Source: Tyto alba (taxonomy: Eukaryota; Chordata; Aves; Strigiformes; Tytonidae). From it: DNA of 64,000 bases. The translations under genes were made by a program, and so were the position numbers. Below, one piece after another: positions 1-20,700 of the stretch (position 1 is its first letter; the number at the start of each line of letters is the position of its first letter). The notes beneath the pieces are model-generated. The model made no database searches. It was not told the DNA's origin and was given only the letters and a program-made list of their open reading frames with translations. The stretch covers positions 9,233,731 through 9,297,730 of the forward strand of contig NW_024881283.1 in assembly GCF_018691265.1 (NCBI RefSeq), written 5' to 3'.

Positions 1-6756
<6,756 letters not shown>

Positions 6757-6884
6757 TTAAAAGCCCCATTGCTTTTGTCAGGGTGTGTTTTACTACGCAC
6801 TGTTAAGAGATAAAGATGTTGAGGGATGCAAAATCCTATCCGGCCAGGCAGTGTCTCCTGGCAAGTGCCTGCTTATTCCCCACT

Positions 6885-7090
6885 GCACGCTTACTAGCGA
6901 TTTGTTCAGTTTAATTTTGAACACCCCAAGTGACTGAGCTTCTACCACTTCCCTGGAGAGGCAGTTCTCGGCATAACACATCTCACTGTCAGGACACCAT
7001 TTCCTCACACGTTGTTGCGAGAGTTTCCTGTTCCATCCCTTATTCCTGATTAGGATCCTCTGAGGTGTTTTCCACAACTTTCATCCCATC
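6885..7090 (-). mobile_element. Old CR1/L3-like LINE 3'-region fragment
   Basis: The plus strand reads like the reverse complement of an ancient CR1/L3-type 3' region: a gttcagtttaattttgaaca segment, then a 'cttctaccacttccctggagaggcagtt' type segment, a tttcctcac segment, and finally tttcatcccat. This order is typical of the diverged CR1 family spread through amniote genomes. It is degraded, carries no open reading frame, and lies only about 0.2 kb upstream of the exon C acceptor. Family assignment is from memory and the boundaries are approximate. Confidence 0.6.
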
Positions 7091-7974
7091 CGTGTAGTGA
7101 GCGAAGCAGGAGGAAAACCACCAGGAATTCCGTGACTGAGACGAGTTTCACAAACATGTGAAAACTTCCCTGTCACAGTGGGGAGAGAGGCTGGTTTCCA
7201 AATCCCACAGATGTCAGCACCTTCATCAGCAACAGAAACGTTCCCAAGGGTTGGGACAACAGGACTTGCAGTACAGGCACTGTATTTAACAGACCTAATA
7301 CAAAATGAGTGGAGTGTCCCACACACCTGCCTTAATGTCTCCATGTGCTTGGATTTCTTAAGGAAATGCATGTTGTAAAAACTTAACCACTCGTTCAGAA
7401 ATCTAGCAGTGACATGTCCTGGTCATATAGTGGATCGCCTGTTTGCTGCAGGTTCTTTCATTTTTACAACCTGAATTTTATCAGCAGGAGCTATTAGAGC
7501 AATTAAAGGAGGAGGATCTAAAGAAAACATGGGGAGGAAGATAATGGACACAAAGAACTACTTTGACTAGCATCAGGGCAGATGCAGCATCAGCCCAGTA
7601 TTTATTTGGAACGCTGCTAAGAAGAGCCTGTTAACTTCACAACACGTACTACAGCACAGCATTTCAGATGCTTTAGTCAAAGAGCTTGGACCTGCCCATT
7701 ATAAACACTTATTTTCATTACAGACTATTTATAAAAAAACCCCTTCCAAACTGAGATTTAACACAGGTGAGAACATTCACTAAGTGCAGTGGGTCGCTGG
7801 CACCTCAGGAAAGGGCAGGACAATTTTGCAGCGCTGCTGAGGAGGCTCCTTCAGCTTTTAGCCTTTTTCGTGATTCAGGGTCTTGTGCTATCAGCAGGTT
7901 TTAATCAGCAGAGCTGAAACTTGAAGCCTCTTAACTCGTGAAACTTGAAAGACCGAGTAAGACAAACCGACACA

Positions 7975-8245
7975 CCAACTTGCCTTTCTCGGGGCCATCT
8001 GCTCCCCCAGGGCAGCCAGCCCCCCCGGATCGAGCAGAAGGCACCGGCAGACACCCCGGTCCCAGGGACTGCCGGCGTCCCAGGCTGCGCTCCCCACCGC
8101 TCCGAGCGCACGGACACCCCGCACGGGCTGCGCTGGCCCCGCCGAGCCCCGGGGGAGACCAGGGCCCTTCGCAACCGGCTCCCGTGCTCAGGCTGGGCTG
8201 GCACGTCACCACCATTGCAGAGCTCGCAGCAGGCAGGGAAGGCAG
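7975..8245. other. Short CpG-rich islet
   Basis: About 270 bp with at least 25 CpG dinucleotides by eye, standing out from AT-rich intron on both sides. Several overlapping open frames run through it on both strands, but these follow from the low stop-codon density of GC-rich sequence and none resembles a known protein. The islet runs directly into an A29 run on the plus strand. It could be an orphan CpG island, an intronic regulatory element, or the 3' part of a retrotransposed GC-rich transcript. Confidence 0.5.
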
Positions 8246-8246
8246 G

Positions 8247-8275
<29 letters not shown>
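8247..8275. repeat. A29 homopolymer
   Basis: Twenty-nine consecutive A residues on the plus strand, immediately after the GC-rich islet. The position is compatible with a retrotransposed poly(A) tail, but no flanking target-site duplication was established. Confidence 0.95.
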
Positions 8276-8277
<2 letters not shown>

Positions 8278-10642
8278 CACGCTAAAAACCCCAGACATGT
8301 AGGCAGACACGCAGCTACGTCCGGGCCATTCCAGCAGCCAGAACTAGGACTGGAAAAGGCCACTGAAATCCCAACGCAATGCTCTATTCCCTGGTATTCT
8401 ATTACAACAAAGTCACCTATTTGCTGCAGTCTTATTGTCAGTGAATGAAAGTTATTCACAGACACTGAAGTGCAGTTAGAATCATCGATAAATTTAGGCT
8501 GAAAGATCTGTCATCTAGTCTAAGCACTAGAAAATCCTTCAAACTTCAATGCATCATATACGAGATTCACAGGGGAGCCTCCAAACAAGGCCCATGCAGA
8601 AAGTAAAAAGGCTACTTCCAAGCCCCTCCCTCTGACAGAATGAATGAAAATGCTTTTTAGAGGATGAATGGATTCTAGCCAAAGAGGATAAGCACAATTC
8701 ACCAGCTTACTCTTATGTTCAAATTTGATTTCTCGTGAATAAGTGCCTCTGTATATGCTAGGAAGAAATAGGTGCAAAACATTCTTCGCCAGTGAACTCT
8801 CAGTCAACATGCAGCGAGACACAGAGCAGGGACAAGGTCATGACCTGCTTCAGCAACACACAGGGATCTGAAGGGGCAACTTATTCTTAATGCCCCTCCG
8901 GAGGCAAGCGTATCTCCGACATAACACATTAAACATTATCGTTGCCACGCTGCTACTGGCCCCACGCAACCATTCAAAGCACCTTTGCAAATAAGGCCCT
9001 GCACCACCGCCACGAGACATCTGCGAGCTCTCCAGCCCCTGTGCACGAACACCACATCCAGGGGCACGGGGGCTCTTGGCCAAACTTCGCTTCTCACTGT
9101 GATCGTGCATTTGTGCAGCTCAGGTCTACGCGGAACCCTTCAACGCACCCACCCACGAGCAAACGCAACAAGGACCTGGAGGCAGCAGCCATCGCAAGTT
9201 CTCAGCCACGTTTGTTACTGGAGTCTGGGGGGTCTCAGACTGGGTCTGGTACCTTGACATTGTTCCTGTACTAGAGGAATAGAGGAGGGGATGGAGCACG
9301 TGCTAAAGCTACATTAGAATTCTTAAATAAGGGGACTATTTTTTTTACAGGACTAAGCTAACTTACAGTAGCTGAAGATTTAGCCTAAGGTATGACGGTT
9401 TTGGTTTTTTTATTATTAAAAAGGGACTTTTAAATTTAAACTCCTTGAAAATTTTTCATTGCAAAAGGTATTTAATGGAAAAGGTACTCCCTTCCCATCC
9501 ACCTCTAAATACACACTTCCTAGGTTTGCAGAGCTTGCCACTGTTTAAAGATATTCTAAAATCTTCTTGAACAGCCCTTCAATTATTTTGGGCACTGCAG
9601 TCTAAGCAGCCGTTTGAGTTACAGTAAGACAGACCACTTTAATAAGATTATGCATATTTGATATGCCTAAAAGGTAGCTTCACAAATGCTCTCAACTTTT
9701 CAGCTGGCTTACTGAATTTTTACTCACTCACCTACCAGAATCATAAACCTATCAGTTCTACTTAAATTCAGCAAACAATCTGGGTGAGACTTCTCTCCAC
9801 ATGCATGAAAGTGCTTTACCAAACAGATTCAGATGTTTCCGGATATTTCTTCTGGTGCTTCAAATGCACCATTTTGCTTTATTTTAAATTAACTGATCCA
9901 GATGAGGGTTGTTCCCTCTGTGGCTACAGCAGAACAGAAGACAGCATTCCAAGTCTGCTGGGATTTTGCCTCCAGCACACCAACTGTCAAGATAAAAATA
10001 CCACTAGACTTGCAGGACTCAGCTTAAGGCCACATTTAGATTAAGCACTAGGCCTCATTTCATTCTGTGAACACAGAACAATTGTGCAGAAAGCATGTAA
10101 AACCAAACAAGATGCAAAAAGGAAACCATTCCAACTTTTTCTGACATGCGTTATATAGATGGGATAAATGTCAGCTTAGTCCAGATTTTACAGTCTGACC
10201 CAGACTTGCTGAGGACTTTCAGTCCTTGAGGCAAATTGCCGAGTTCCACATGGTCTACCAGGCACAGCCAAGCTCCTCTTCTGGGCAGCCCCCGCTGCCC
10301 CCCAGCTCCGTGCTCTCCTCCTCTGCACATCAGCAGGGAGATGTCATCCACTGCTGCTTTGGTGCTCCCTGAATGAGATCAGCGCAGTTTTAATCCTTCC
10401 TGCCACGTAAGCAAGAAACATAACTCACTAGAGCAGAGTCTGTGCAGAATGAATTTATTGTCTCTTTTAGCTCAGAGTCCAAGAATCAATTTTGATATAA
10501 CTGCGCTTCCAAAACCTCTGGCGAGCTGCAGCACTAGCTACTCTCACTGGCTCTGCAAAGACACATTTCACCAAGCCACTCTTTCTGCATCTGGAATTCC
10601 TTCCTACTTGCCTTTGTCATTGAGATTACCCTTGTCCTTTAT

Positions 10643-10700
10643 AAAAAAAAAAACAAAACAAAAAAAAAAAAACAACAAAACCAAAAACAAAACCAAAACC
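10643..10700. repeat. A-rich (AAAAC-type) simple repeat
   Basis: Low-complexity plus-strand stretch of A runs broken by single C residues, such as aaaacaaaac and ccaaaaacaaaacc. It is a slippage-type sequence with no coding value. Confidence 0.9.
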
Positions 10701-12224
10701 TGTACGTCTAAACTGTGAGTTGGGTAAAGGGAGTGCAGACAACTCCTATGAAGAAAAAGCAGCCGAACCACAGCACTCCTTCACAGTGTTTCTGCCCTGG
10801 CACATCCCCTTAAACACCTCTGTTATGGATTTCTTTGCATCTTCGATTATTTCAATGCATGACAACTGGAATAGAGACAAGGCTTCCAATATACAGAAGA
10901 GGATATTACAAAGCAGAAGACAAGCACAAAGAAAAGGGCATAAAGAAATCAAAAGAGGGTATTGATCAGCATGGTAGAAACCTACACTGATTTCAACACT
11001 CGTCTCATACCTCTGCCGTTATACCGAAGAGGAGGGGAAGGAGAAAAGGGCAGAGGCCCCAAAGCAAACGCTGTCCTTTGCGGATACATTAGACAAGTCT
11101 ATTCCCAAGATAACAGCTCTGAGATTTTAACACCTGCCCAGCTAGAGGGCACTTTTCATCTCAATTTGTCAGGATCTGACCCAGCAGTATGACCCATCTC
11201 CAACTGACATTAGAAAATAAAAGAAAACATACAAATACATTTTAAAAACTTCCAGGTGACAATTAACAGTAAGCTGGTATTAATAGAATTAATTATAAGC
11301 TACATAGGCCACAAAAATCTTTTCTCTCTCAGGGAAATATATATTCTCCTTCAGGCAGCAGTTCTGAAAACATTATTTTCCCTGCAGGAGGAGGCATAAA
11401 CTTGTTTGTCAGTATGTAAATCTTTTTGCCCCTTGCAACAACTGAAGCCTGTATCGCCAGTTTATCAGCCAAGCACAAATGTCTGACTGCTGAAAGCCTA
11501 CTTATGGTAGGAGGCTGGTTTACAAATTCAGCAAATCAATTTGCAGACTGTCTTTGCTACTTTCTACTTTCCTGGAACAAGATATAAATGTTACATGAGA
11601 AGATTTCTGGTCCTTGCCCCCAAAAATGCCTTGGAAGTTTTACTTGAAGTGAAGTCTTGCAGGATCAGGATCAAATCTATTAAAAAGGAGCAGCTACCTC
11701 CACTGTACCTGCGTGCACATTCTACACAGAGCACCTGAACAAGCACCTGTTTTGCTGCTGTCAGAGCAATTCACACTGCACTGATGCAAGTACCATAGAA
11801 TTGAATATTCCTCCATCCTGAAGTATATCAAATGCCCCCAACAATGCTGGATTCAAGATGAAAACAGTAGCATTAAAATTAAAAGTGAGTTTGGTGGTTC
11901 AAGAGAAAAATGCAAAAATGGTGTTTTACCTCACCTGCGGCAGGGATCACCAAAATGCCAATGATGCCAACCCTCACCTCAAAAGATTTTGAAGACAAAA
12001 AGTTAATCCCTTACTACGGTCTACTACACAAAAGTCTGAATACTAGCAGGGCAAGGAGAAAATACTGCCCTCCTCCAAAGGAAGAAAATGCTGTCAGAGT
12101 GAGGAAACACTGCTGCATTGATACAGGTAATTTCCTTTTCTTCTAAAACACCATATTGTTTTGCATACTCTCAAGGTTGAGTTTCAGTGAATGTTTTTCC
12201 TGAACACACTTCAAGTGAAAATAG

Positions 12225-12239
12225 AAAAAAAAAAAAAAA
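12225..12239. repeat. A15 homopolymer
   Basis: Fifteen consecutive A residues on the plus strand inside the intron. Confidence 0.9.
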
Positions 12240-13162
12240 TTCAAAAGGTTATTATAAGAGTCTTAATTTGAAGGAAAAGCAAAGAATCAAAATTGATAAT
12301 ACTAAAATGGCAATGATTCCTGCCTGTCTGCAATGTCAGTTTGGCTGTATGAACCACTCCTTCAGTGCTATAATGTCCTTGGCCCCAGACCAGTAGGTAA
12401 GCGTACAAGAAATACACTAAGTAGCACATATTACTATCAAGCAAACAATATTTGCTCACTTTAAATTCAAGATTTATGCTACAGCTTAGAACTGCTGATT
12501 GATTGCACAAGCAGAGTCAATAAAAAGAATCAATATAAGATGCTCTGCTGCAATACACAAGGAATTGAGGGGAAAAGACTTAAAAGCAGCAGCAACTGTT
12601 TTGGTATAACAACACAGACACTTGTATATTTACAGATTCTCTCTAGTCTCTTGGGGCCCCAGAGAATTAGCAGGCAGCTCTCTATACTGATAAAGGAATC
12701 CACATTTCCCTGCCCCAAAAGGGCTTGCAGGAAAGCTGCCCAGGCTTTTCAAACAAAGGCTGAATTTCACCTCCCCCTGTTTTACCCTCCCTGAGGCTGC
12801 CAGCCCCCCGCGGCACATCAGCACTCTGCACACACTCACATTTCTTTACAGGCAAAGCACCAGAATCACGGTGGAACCTGCCACAAGGGAAGCCAGCCTG
12901 ACACTGCAGAAAGCAGAAAATCCAGTCTCATTTTCTAGTGTTTGATCTAGAAAACCTGCATCATCTTGGGTAGGTGCCTTATCTTATGGCTAATACTCCA
13001 GCTTTCTCCTCTTCAACCCACACTTCAGACAAAGAAATCGAAGCAGCTGTGCAGTATCTTGAGTACTTTGAGCAATTCATAACCTTCCTATTACTCACCC
13101 AAACCCTGGCAGCCTTAAGAACCCAGTAAAAAGGAACCTCCATATTAACTACATCACGTTTA

Positions 13163-13570
<408 letters not shown>

Positions 13571-15738
13571 TTAAAATGTAAAGAACAAATAACCACAAAA
13601 ACTTATCCTAGTGGATTGCACCAGAATTCATTAAGCCAGTTCCTGCTAAGTACCATTCCTATGGAGTATATGTAAGGAAGGAAAAATCACTCCCCAAACT
13701 ACTGAGTCAAAAACAAGATCCACTCTTTCCTGACCAGTTTTACCAGTTTCTAAACCAACGCCTCCCTCTTTCCTATGCTCCCCTTAAATTCTATTTAACA
13801 CAACTGCAGTTGATTCGAGTCCAGAGATTACATTCTTGTTTGAAGTAACATTTTCCAACAGACCTTCACCAAACACCACAAAGGCCCCTGCAACGTAAGC
13901 AGAGTTACATTATACCTTAGAACCACACAGAAGACAGCAAAACCTGTAATTAGCAACTATCACCAATACAAAAGGAGTAACATTTCAGCCTACTAGGATT
14001 TATACTTCATTACAGCGCGTGTTTAATCCAGTTCACACATACGCATCAAACCAGACTCTGAACAATGCACTTAGATACAGCTCTGCTGAAGGCAAAATAC
14101 AGTCCAACAAAAGTTTGTGTTGGAAAGAATACAGGGTACTTGAATATAAAATACAGATGCTGCAGCTAAAACCCTAGTAAATCCTTACCCAACGCCCCTG
14201 CATAGCAGTTTCAGAGAATTTAAATAAAACTCCACGGGTTCCCATAAGCCCCTCTGAAAAGATCCACTCAAATCATGGGTTTAAAGCCCAATATAAAACC
14301 CAGTGAAGACAACCAAGACTAAGAATGACTTAATCAAATTTGAATCAGGCCCTTGTGCGCTATCTTGTATTATAGTTCTTTTTCATTAAGGCTGAAACAT
14401 CAGAGGAAGGAAAACATGGTCATTCAAAGCTGAGTGATAGTTTATCATTGGAAACAATTTTGTCAGGGGCATGAACAAAACCAGATTAATTTCTACAAGC
14501 AAAGGGAGGTTTAGACTGCAGCTCTGCCAAGGAAAAGTGGAAGATTAAAAGGAAAATGATATGCTAGCATGCACAGCATGCAGCAGAAGAAAATACAACC
14601 AAAACTGCGTAAGCACGTGAAATGAAACACAAATCCCCAACGCTAAGTGATGCAAGGACACTACCCTCCTGCCCTTCCGTGGGATGGTGCTTTAGGAGAG
14701 GGATTTGAACCTTCCTGCCCCGGCTCGGGCACAGCCCTTGTCCTGCCAGAGCCCGGCTGCTCCGGAGCAGAGCACAGGCACCCTCGGCGGGCTCTCCACA
14801 GCAGACACCATCCCTCACCGCGAGGGAAATGAAAGACTAATCTGTAATGAATATAGGATTAGGCTTCCTGCATCCAAGACAGATCGCTTTGTTTTCTAGT
14901 TAACCCAATTCCAGATTAAATGCAACCTTTCCACCTTAAACTTGATCAATTTTAATGGCACGTACATCTCGACTCCCGCACTGCTTCGGGTTCTTTTGTT
15001 TTCCTGCTGTGACCACAAGCTCTTGCCACAGATGTGTGAGCAGAGGAGCAGCCCTCCCCGGAGCCCCAGGGAAGTGCAGCCAGCACCCCGGGGACACGGC
15101 CCTGGCTCCAGCCTCCCCTCACAGAGGTACAAGCTCGGACAGACAAGATCCCTTCCCCTTGCTCCCTCCCCCAAAACACTATTTACATCCTTCCAAAGTG
15201 TCCGGAGCTGGCAAGTTCAGCAGCAACTTTCACGCAGAAATATTAATGACCATGCAGGTTTTTAAGCAGGGGGACGCTATCAAATACATGAGATGGGTTG
15301 AAAAGTGGTGTAGAACTAATGTTTCATGTTCTGTAATGATACTCAAAACCCTAATTTAATTAAATTACCAATGTCACTTTTTTAAAAAAAATGAACCCAT
15401 TCCTGCTTTTATGCTTCCATCCTTTAAAATTAACGACTAGAACTTCGCTATAAATAAAAATCTATCATTTTTAAAAGTCAATCTCTAAGACTAGCTGCTC
15501 TCTACTTAATGAACTGTGAAGAATCAGACAACCCTGACCTGCATCGTACCTTAAAATCATACTTGAAAAACAGGATCTCATTTAAACATTCTGCTTCATC
15601 TGGCTGCCTTAAAGAATACCTTGTTATGGGACAGACAATGCACATACGCTTTTGGGGGGAAGGCAACATTAACTCCTTGATTGCTTTGGATTCAGTGGGG
15701 TTGCTGCAGGAATCGATGAGTATTGATTATTTTTAATT

Positions 15739-15811
15739 AAAAAAAAAAAAAAACAAAACAAAACACACCACACCCCAAAAACAAAACAAAACCACACACA
15801 CACAAAAAACC
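15739..15811. repeat. A-rich / CA-containing simple repeat
   Basis: A run of about 15 A residues grades into aaacaaaac units and a short cacacacaca stretch on the plus strand. It ends about 75 bp before a CpG-rich islet. Confidence 0.9.
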
Positions 15812-15884
15812 AGACACCAAAGTACAGCTTCAGAAGACAAACAGTTCAAATGGCTGCCTGGTGGACCAAGAGATGTGGTTCCAA

Positions 15885-16180
15885 AGCACCCGGTGCTACG
15901 GCCGGAGCCGGGTTGGGCACAAGCAGCAGAGCTGCCCGCGTGAGGATCCGCCAGCAGTCGTGCCCTCGAGGCACTCGTGCAAAAGCTGAGCTGGTCAGCC
16001 CCCCGACCACGAGCCGATGGAGTACCCCTTCCTCTACCGAGGGAAGGGGAAGAGCCAAAGGACACGCCTGTGCTTCCTGAGAAAGCACAGCTTCACAAAG
16101 CCCCGTGAAGGTGAAGGTGGGGTCCAAAGGCTGGACATCTCGTAAGCCCCCCGACCCCGTCGCTCGGCCCGGGATGTCCA
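15885..16180. other. Short CpG-rich islet
   Basis: About 300 bp with at least 20 CpG dinucleotides by eye, including a dense cluster at each end. Overlapping open frames exist on both strands but none is recognisable as a protein. It lies in the large intron, between an A-rich repeat and AT-rich sequence. Possible meanings are an orphan CpG island, an enhancer, or an unrecognised GC-rich repeat. Confidence 0.5.
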
Positions 16181-17754
16181 TGTCTCCATTTCACTGCTGA
16201 GTGTGACTCCCTGAGCTGGGGCAGCAACCGCTTCCACAGCAATGGATTTGTGATTCTACTCCAACATCGCTGAGAAGAGATAATATTATTGCTCATACTT
16301 GGCTGCCTCTAACAGCCAGACTCTCTGATTGCTTGAAAGATTAATAGAACTGTATTATTTACATCAGATGTCGCACAGAATAATATTATTAAAGCTTTGT
16401 CTTACCCATTTACCAATTCCACTGTAGATTAGTAGCATGGATTTTTTTCCTCCCTATAAAAGCTTTGTTCCCAGCAATCAACATAATATTTTCCAGTGAT
16501 TGTATGGAAATGAATGCAGCCACAGACCAGATTTGTACAGATGAATAGAAGGTCCTGTTAGTCATTTTGTAGCTAAGTCTGTTTCTTTCCATGATGAATT
16601 TAGAGCAGTTTATTTTATTTGCCCTGATTTGAACAGCTGCCAAACTTCTTTTATGACAAGAAAGTAAATAAGGTTATCCTATTGCAGTTGCACCTGGAGA
16701 GCTCCTCAACATACCTCAGGCATCACTGACCCAAGCACTCTTCAGATGTACTGCCCTGGAGACCTCACTCCCCAAGCAGACACAGTAGATAAACCATAAT
16801 CATGGTGTTAATTGCCAGAGACACAATTAGAACTGGAGCAGAAGCTCTGGACAAGAGCTTCAGAGAGAACTAGAATTGTCTTAGGAGGTAACATGAGATA
16901 GGATGGGATGACCAACAAGAAACTATGAAGTGTTAGGACATGGAAAACAGTTAGGAATAAACCCACCAAAACCTAGAACTCTCCCACTTCCTGCAGTTTT
17001 CAATCTATCCTGCAAATCTACTTATTCATCAAAAAGAAACCTGTAGGGCACAACTCCAACCTCTGCCCAACTCAATTCCTTTCTGCTTCAAACTTTATCT
17101 GCTTTATTTTTCTGTTTTCTCTTGCCTTTCAGTTTCAGCCCCTTTTGTCCCATCCTTTGGAACTTGCACATGCTCCTCCAATTTATCTCTCACCTTTCAT
17201 CTTACCCTGGGGGCACCATCCAAGATCTTGTGTGCTACTCAGCCTTCACAGAGGAATGAAGATGAGCTTCCCTCACGGAGCCAGATCTAGTAGTACAAGA
17301 CCAGAGGTGTCTCAGATTTCAGTGTGTTGCTTGAAAACAAACTGAACAATTCAAAAATGGAAACAACAGATTTGAGAAGTTTCTACCATTCCTTCCTGTG
17401 AGCTGCTAAAGAGCATCTACAGTGCTAGCAGAATTGCTGATCTCCATCAGAAGCTTCATACCATTCAGTGACTAATTTTAACCCCTTTTTCAACAGGCTC
17501 ACCAGGCTGTTCCCAAATTTCCTCATCCCCCTTGACCAGGACCACTACACTAGAAGTTTTCAAAATCAGCAGCTTTCAAATCCTATTACTTGTCAAGCAG
17601 TGTCTCCTTGTTTCAGTTCATTTGAAATTAATTAGTAGTTTTAAAGTCATTAGATGTGACTCAACGCATCCTTGGACAGCATCCCACCATCAAAATGCCT
17701 TCAGCCTAATTACATCAGCCTTTCCTAAAACCTCATGGCTCTTTTTGTCAGGAG

Positions 17755-17779
17755 AAAAAAAAAAAAAAAAAAAAAAAAA
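17755..17779. repeat. A25 homopolymer
   Basis: Twenty-five consecutive A residues on the plus strand, followed by a purine-rich gaggaagagag tract. Confidence 0.95.
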
Positions 17780-20700
17780 GAGGAAGAGAGCTGAGAGATG
17801 CTTCTCTTCTTGTTCATCACACTGACACATTTGAGCTACCTTACCAATCCAGGTACTTTCAAACAAAACAAAATCAAATCCACTCCTAGGCTTGCTCAAC
17901 ATTGCGAAGAGAAATCTTCCCCATTTCCCATTCAAATTAATCTTCAGCTCCATTTTCTCTGTTTATATTGTTCAAATATAAAATAACCCCAACATTTAAT
18001 ATATCTAGATACTGCATTCCAGTCTATTACCCTATTTACATAGCTAAAAGAAGCACTTTTATTGCTTGAATTATCTATGGTAGTTTATGACAGATATTTC
18101 GATGCTATTATTGTTCTAACCTTGAAATCTTATCAAGGAGTGCAACTTTTATGATATGAGGCCATACATTATCTCCTCATTCCCAACTAATTTTCATTCC
18201 TAATAAAAGAGAAAAGAAAGCAAGCAAGCCATGCCAGAGCAGGCACTTATAGCTCCTGCATACAGTTATTACAGCAAGAATAATTTATAAATCCCAATGA
18301 AAGGATGCTACATAGACGAAGCAAAATAACAAAACCATTGACCTAAACTACTTGGCTCAATCATCACTGTACACTCATTTCTAAATTCATCTCCATTATG
18401 GTCTTTTAACTCGTCTTTCTACTCTCCTGCACTTCCTCAATCTACTGGGGGTTGGGAATCCAGACATCCAAGGGAATCAACAGAAACGTCTCTTCTGCTA
18501 GAGATCCAGGCTGGGCAGAGCAACTGTTTCCTGAGTGAATTATCTGCACTGTATTTGTTACCTTCCTAGAAATTCCAGGAGATAAACAGATTTTTTAAGG
18601 GGAATACCTCTAAAATTTCCATCACAGCTTCAAAAATTAACTGAAACATCTACGTGCAACGTGGACTATGCACCTTGGGCCAGCACAGACGTGAACTCCA
18701 ATATGGGGGTTGGGGGAGATCCACACAGACCAATTCCCTCTCCCTCTCTGTCTGTTAAGTTTGGGGCCAAGTACCACGGGAATACTCCATGACTCTCTAA
18801 TATCTTCCACCAGTGTTTCAATGCAATCTGTTTTAGTTCAGAAGAGTTTTAACCTTCAGAATAAGTGTCCACTGTGTGCTACAGAAAAGGAAATAAATGT
18901 GATCTTTTTCATTTCATTTTATCCTTTTTTATGTCATGATTCATTTCCAGTATAGCCAACAGAGATAAAGCTAAATGGAAACTATTTTTTCCCTCTAATA
19001 TTTCTTTGTTCACTAAGAAACAGCCAGATAGTTACTGTTGGATAATAACAGACCAGAATGGTTCATCATCCATCTTCTTTGTAGTAGTAGTTCTAGGGCT
19101 TTTTTGGAAATTCATTTTCAGTTTTCAATTTACCGTTCTGCAGCAACTTCAGTGCATCTTCCAGGAGTACCATGCAAGCTGAGAGAGCATTACTTTAGAT
19201 TTGATTTAGTCATCCCGCTACAGAAATAGCAAAAGATTCCAAACATGGAAGTAGTAAAATCATAGGAGATACGTCAACAATCCCGCATGTCTCCAGAGAT
19301 TTAGTGAGCAGGGATTCTTAACAAGGGGGACATTATGCCACGCATTATTTATATTTTCAAATAAATGTCATGACTCGCTGACTACTGTTGAGAAAGCTGA
19401 GCTAGAATGAAGATACGGATACTGAAGCCTGGCTACAGAAATCTTTTGCTGGGCCCTGAAGAAGAACGTCACGCTGTCAGATGCTTAGACATCAGCAGAT
19501 GCTTCATTTCCAGAACCAGTGCTCCTCACACGCCATCCCAACCTGGGATGCTCTCCTGCATCAGGAGCCTAATCAGGAAGGCACTTGAGAGTGTGCTTAT
19601 CTTTGTGAACATGCTCTAGTCCTGCTGCTTTTCAGCGCAACGACACTTGAACACAAGCTTAATTTAAAGTATGTGGTTAAGTATTTTGCTTTGCAGGAAC
19701 AGATTTAAGTGTATGTTTAAAGGCTTCATTGAACTGGCATTTAACAGCTGCAGAGTAACTTGAAAAAAATTCCCTAGGGAGGAGGGTGGTTTTACATTTG
19801 TTTTCTCTCTTCCTCCCTGAACTAAGGTTAACCATTCCAAGGGAAACAAAGACCTGCATCTTTTTGTAACGTAAAAGACAAGTCAAGAAAAGCAACACTG
19901 TAGTGGTTATCAGCACCAGAAGACAACTGCGAGAACCAAACGAAAGGAGAATTAGACCCGAAGCCCCAGAGAGTTCAGCTGCCATATCAGATTAAGCATC
20001 TCCATTGTGCACATCAAGACTGAAAGCCAAGGTGTCAGTGTGAAAAAAGGGTGTCAGAGTTGGAAACCCAGATTTGAACTGATTCTATCTAGACACTGGG
20101 TGCCAGTGTTGATCCGCTCTGCATTTTGCTGGAGAGTGTCCCTGGACAGGGAACGCTCTTTGTTCTGTTAAAAAAAGCCACTTCCAACTTTAGAGACCAC
20201 ATTGTTTATCTGCTTATTGATCTTCTCTAGCTATTGGCTGATTACCCAGAAACAGAAATTGTAGCCAACTACATCTGTTTTAATAAATATTTCACAGCAG
20301 AGGAAGGGCATTCACTACAACGTATCTATCCTAGTTTTTTCAGCCGCTTTTCTCTGGAAGCAGCAGGTATCCCAGGGCAGGACAGCAGCAGCCCCGGCCA
20401 GGGTCCAAGCTGGCCAGGAACCCAGCGGTGTTGGTGCTCCCCACACACACAGACCTGCCGAGCCTTCATGCCAGCAGCAGATGCAGCTTCATTTTCTTTT
20501 TTTTTTTGTGGCTCCCACACATCTTTCCTACCCCTGGCTCCTGGGCTTGCAGAAGGTTTGGAGGGGCAGCTGGGGATCACACACCGCGCTCCCGCTCGGG
20601 CAGCAGCCCACCCACCTTCCCAAGCAGCACAGACTGAGTTCGCTCACAACCGCACTGAGGTGATTCCAGGAATATCCCGTTCGCTCAGAGCTGGGGCCAG

